Part shown: piece by piece, positions 4,541-5,948 of the stretch
Layout: the number at the start of each line of letters is the position of its first letter
How positions within the stretch are numbered: position 1 is the stretch's first letter
DNA from: Ramlibacter sp.
GTDB taxonomy: Bacteria; Pseudomonadota; Gammaproteobacteria; Burkholderiales; Burkholderiaceae_C
NCBI GenBank assembly: GCA_026785815.1
Contig: JAJAZH010000229.1
Coordinates: forward strand, 1-5,948
DNA: 5,948 bases
Direction of reading: 5' to 3'
The notes under the pieces: model-generated
The model's input: only the letters and a program-made list of their open reading frames with translations
Told to the model about the DNA's origin: nothing
The model's database searches: none
Made by a program: the position numbers and the translations under genes

Positions 4541-5948
4541 GCGCGGCGCAGCTGCACCACCTGACCGTCGCCGAACTCGCAGCCAAGCTGCGTTCGCGTG
4601 AGGTGTCTTCGGTCGAAGTGGCGCGCCATTTCCTGGACCGGGGCGCGGCGCATGCGTCGCTCGGCGCCTTCCTGGCGACCGACCCGGACGTCACGCTGGC
4701 GCAGGCCCGCGCCGCCGACCAGCGGATCGGTGCCGGCGATGCATCGCCCCTGCTCGGGGTGCCGATCGCCCACAAGGACATCTTCGTCACCCGCGAGTTT
4801 CCGACCACGGCCGGGTCGCGGATGCTCGAGGGCTATCGCTCGCCATTTGACGCGACCGTGGTGTCGCGCCTCGGGGCCGGGCTGCCCGGCCAGTATCCCG
4901 GCGCCGGCATGGTGACGCTGGGCAAGCTCAACTGCGACGAATTTGCGATGGGCTCGTCGAACGAAAACTCGGCCTTCAAGCCGGTGAAGAATCCCTGGGA
5001 CGTGTCGCGGATTCCCGGCGGCTCTTCGGGCGGCAGCGCCGTCGCCGTGGCGGCCCGGCTGGCGCCCGCGGCGACCGGCACCGACACCGGCGGCTCGATC
5101 CGCCAACCGGCCTCCTTCACCGGCATCACAGGCATCAAACCGACCTACGGCCGCGCCTCGCGCTACGGAATGATCGCCTTCGCATCCAGCCTCGACCAGG
5201 CCGGCCCGATGGCGCGCACCGCGCAGGATTGCGCGTTGCTGCTGAGCGCGATCTGTGGCCCCGACCCGGACCGCGATTCGACCTCGCTCGACACGCCGGC
5301 TGAAGATTTCTCGCGCACGCTGGAAGATCCGATCGAGGGGCTGCGGATCGGCGTGCCGAAAGAGTTCTTCGGTGAAGGCCTGGCGCACGACGTGCGCACC
5401 GCAGTCGACGCCGCGCTCGACCAATATCAGAAGCTCGGCGCCCGGCTGGTGGAGATCTCGCTGCCGCGAACCGAGTTGTCGATCCCCGTCTACTACGTCA
5501 TCGCGCCGGCGGAAGCGTCGTCCAACCTGTCGCGCTTCGACGGCGTGAAGTTCGGCCACCGCGCCGGCCAGTACGCCGACCTGCTGGAGATGTACAAGAA
5601 AACCCGTGCCGAAGGTTTCGGCGACGAGGTCAAGCGCCGGATCATGATCGGCGCTTACGTGCTCTCGCACGGCTACTACGACGCCTATTACCTGCAGGCG
5701 CAGAAGATCCGCCGCATGATCGCCGACGATTTCCAGCAGGCCTTCAAGCAGTGCGACGTGATCGCCGGACCGGTCGCGCCGACGGTGGCCTGGAAGATCG
5801 GCGCCAAGTCCGACCCGGTCGCCAATTACCTGGCCGACATCTTCACCCTGCCGGCCTCGCTGGCCGGACTGCCGGGCATGAGCCTGCCGGCGGGTTTTGG
5901 TGAAGCTGGCATGCCGGTCGGATTGCAGTTGATCGGCAACTATTTCGG
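4537..5948 (+). CDS. gatA: Asp-tRNA(Asn)/Glu-tRNA(Gln) amidotransferase subunit A, extreme C-terminus outside window
   Basis: GatA is the glutaminase subunit of GatCAB: it hydrolyses glutamine and supplies ammonia through a channel to GatB, which amidates Glu-tRNA(Gln) and/or Asp-tRNA(Asn). The visible 470 codons lack only the last few tens of residues of a family of about 485-500. The amidase-signature triad is complete: K80 in A78-H-K-D-I-F, cis-Ser S163 in G161-G-S-S-G-G-S, and nucleophile S187 in G181-T-D-T-G-G-S-I-R-Q, 24 residues apart as in other amidases. The substrate-pocket YYVIAPAEASSNLSRFDG stretch lies around residues 319-336. The ATG at 4537 overlaps the gatC stop, with AGGG at 4526-4529 as a weak ribosome binding site. 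One oddity is an apparent 8-residue insertion at about residues 114-121, between FDATVVSRL and AGMVTLGKLN. gatB would be expected next. Confidence 0.97.
   Translation, partial: MSAAQLHHLTVAELAAKLRSREVSSVEVARHFLDRGAAHASLGAFLATDPDVTLAQARAADQRIGAGDASPLLGVPIAHKDIFVTREFPTTAGSRMLEGYRSPFDATVVSRLGAGLPGQYPGAGMVTLGKLNCDEFAMGSSNENSAFKPVKNPWDVSRIPGGSSGGSAVAVAARLAPAATGTDTGGSIRQPASFTGITGIKPTYGRASRYGMIAFASSLDQAGPMARTAQDCALLLSAICGPDPDRDSTSLDTPAEDFSRTLEDPIEGLRIGVPKEFFGEGLAHDVRTAVDAALDQYQKLGARLVEISLPRTELSIPVYYVIAPAEASSNLSRFDGVKFGHRAGQYADLLEMYKKTRAEGFGDEVKRRIMIGAYVLSHGYYDAYYLQAQKIRRMIADDFQQAFKQCDVIAGPVAPTVAWKIGAKSDPVANYLADIFTLPASLAGLPGMSLPAGFGEAGMPVGLQLIGNYF
4873..4902 (+). other. In-frame palindromic insertion within gatA
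   Basis: The codons for GAGLPGQYPG stand where GatA proteins I recall have about two residues between the RL (or KF) of FDATVVxRL and AGMVTLGKLN, so about 24 nt look inserted in frame. The segment contains a perfect 7-bp inverted repeat, GGCCGGG (4875-4881) and CCCGGCC (4885-4891), around a CTG loop. Its ends are similar: GGGGCCGGGCTG at 4873-4884 and GGCGCCGGCATG at 4900-4911 match at 9 of 12 positions, which suggests a local duplication. The frame stays open, so the protein is probably functional. The expected length in relatives comes from memory, not an alignment. Confidence 0.5.

Noticed and set aside
4210..5670. A 486-codon minus-strand frame covering gatC and most of gatA
   Set aside because: It is antisense to gatC and gatA, both of which have intact signature motifs. 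Its composition (Arg, Ala, Gly, His, Asp) is typical of a shadow frame.

Overview
The window is GC-rich bacterial chromosome with two divergent core-gene clusters. On the minus strand lies a cell-shape operon, read right to left: mreB, mreC, mreD and mrdA (penicillin-binding protein 2, cut by the left edge). On the plus strand lies the start of a tRNA-dependent amidotransferase operon: gatC and gatA (cut by the right edge, lacking only its extreme C-terminus). The Mre and PBP2 proteins look gammaproteobacterial. This gene order, with gatCA divergent from mreBCD-mrdA, together with the GatA wording (HKDIF, LGKLNCDEF), suggests the Xanthomonadales/Lysobacterales. That placement is inference from memory of the families, not a search result.

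Layout: 3-1394 (-) mrdA without its C-terminus; 1395-1491 a repeat-rich gap; 1492-2010 (-) mreD; 2007-2924 (-) mreC, joined to mreD by an ATGA overlap; 2943-3986 (-) mreB; 3987-4240 a divergent regulatory region with three tandem 20-nt repeats, two terminator-like hairpins and an AT-rich near-palindromic promoter candidate; 4241-4540 (+) gatC; 4537-5948 (+) gatA, joined to gatC by another ATGA overlap. A possible 19-codon leader ORF (4191-4250) overlaps the gatC start.

MreB filaments at the inner membrane, with MreC and MreD, position and activate the elongation transpeptidase PBP2, so four genes of one machine sit in one transcription unit; rodA would be expected beyond the left edge. GatC and GatA, with GatB expected beyond the right edge, form the GatCAB enzyme that converts misacylated Glu-tRNA(Gln) and/or Asp-tRNA(Asn) to the correct amide forms.

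All six genes belong to known families and I see no evidence of a new multi-gene system. The unexplained material is small in scale: an 8-G run and start-codon hairpin at the mreC/mreD junction, a palindromic in-frame insertion in gatA, a REP-like palindrome cluster before mrdA, and the structured mreB/gatC divergent region.
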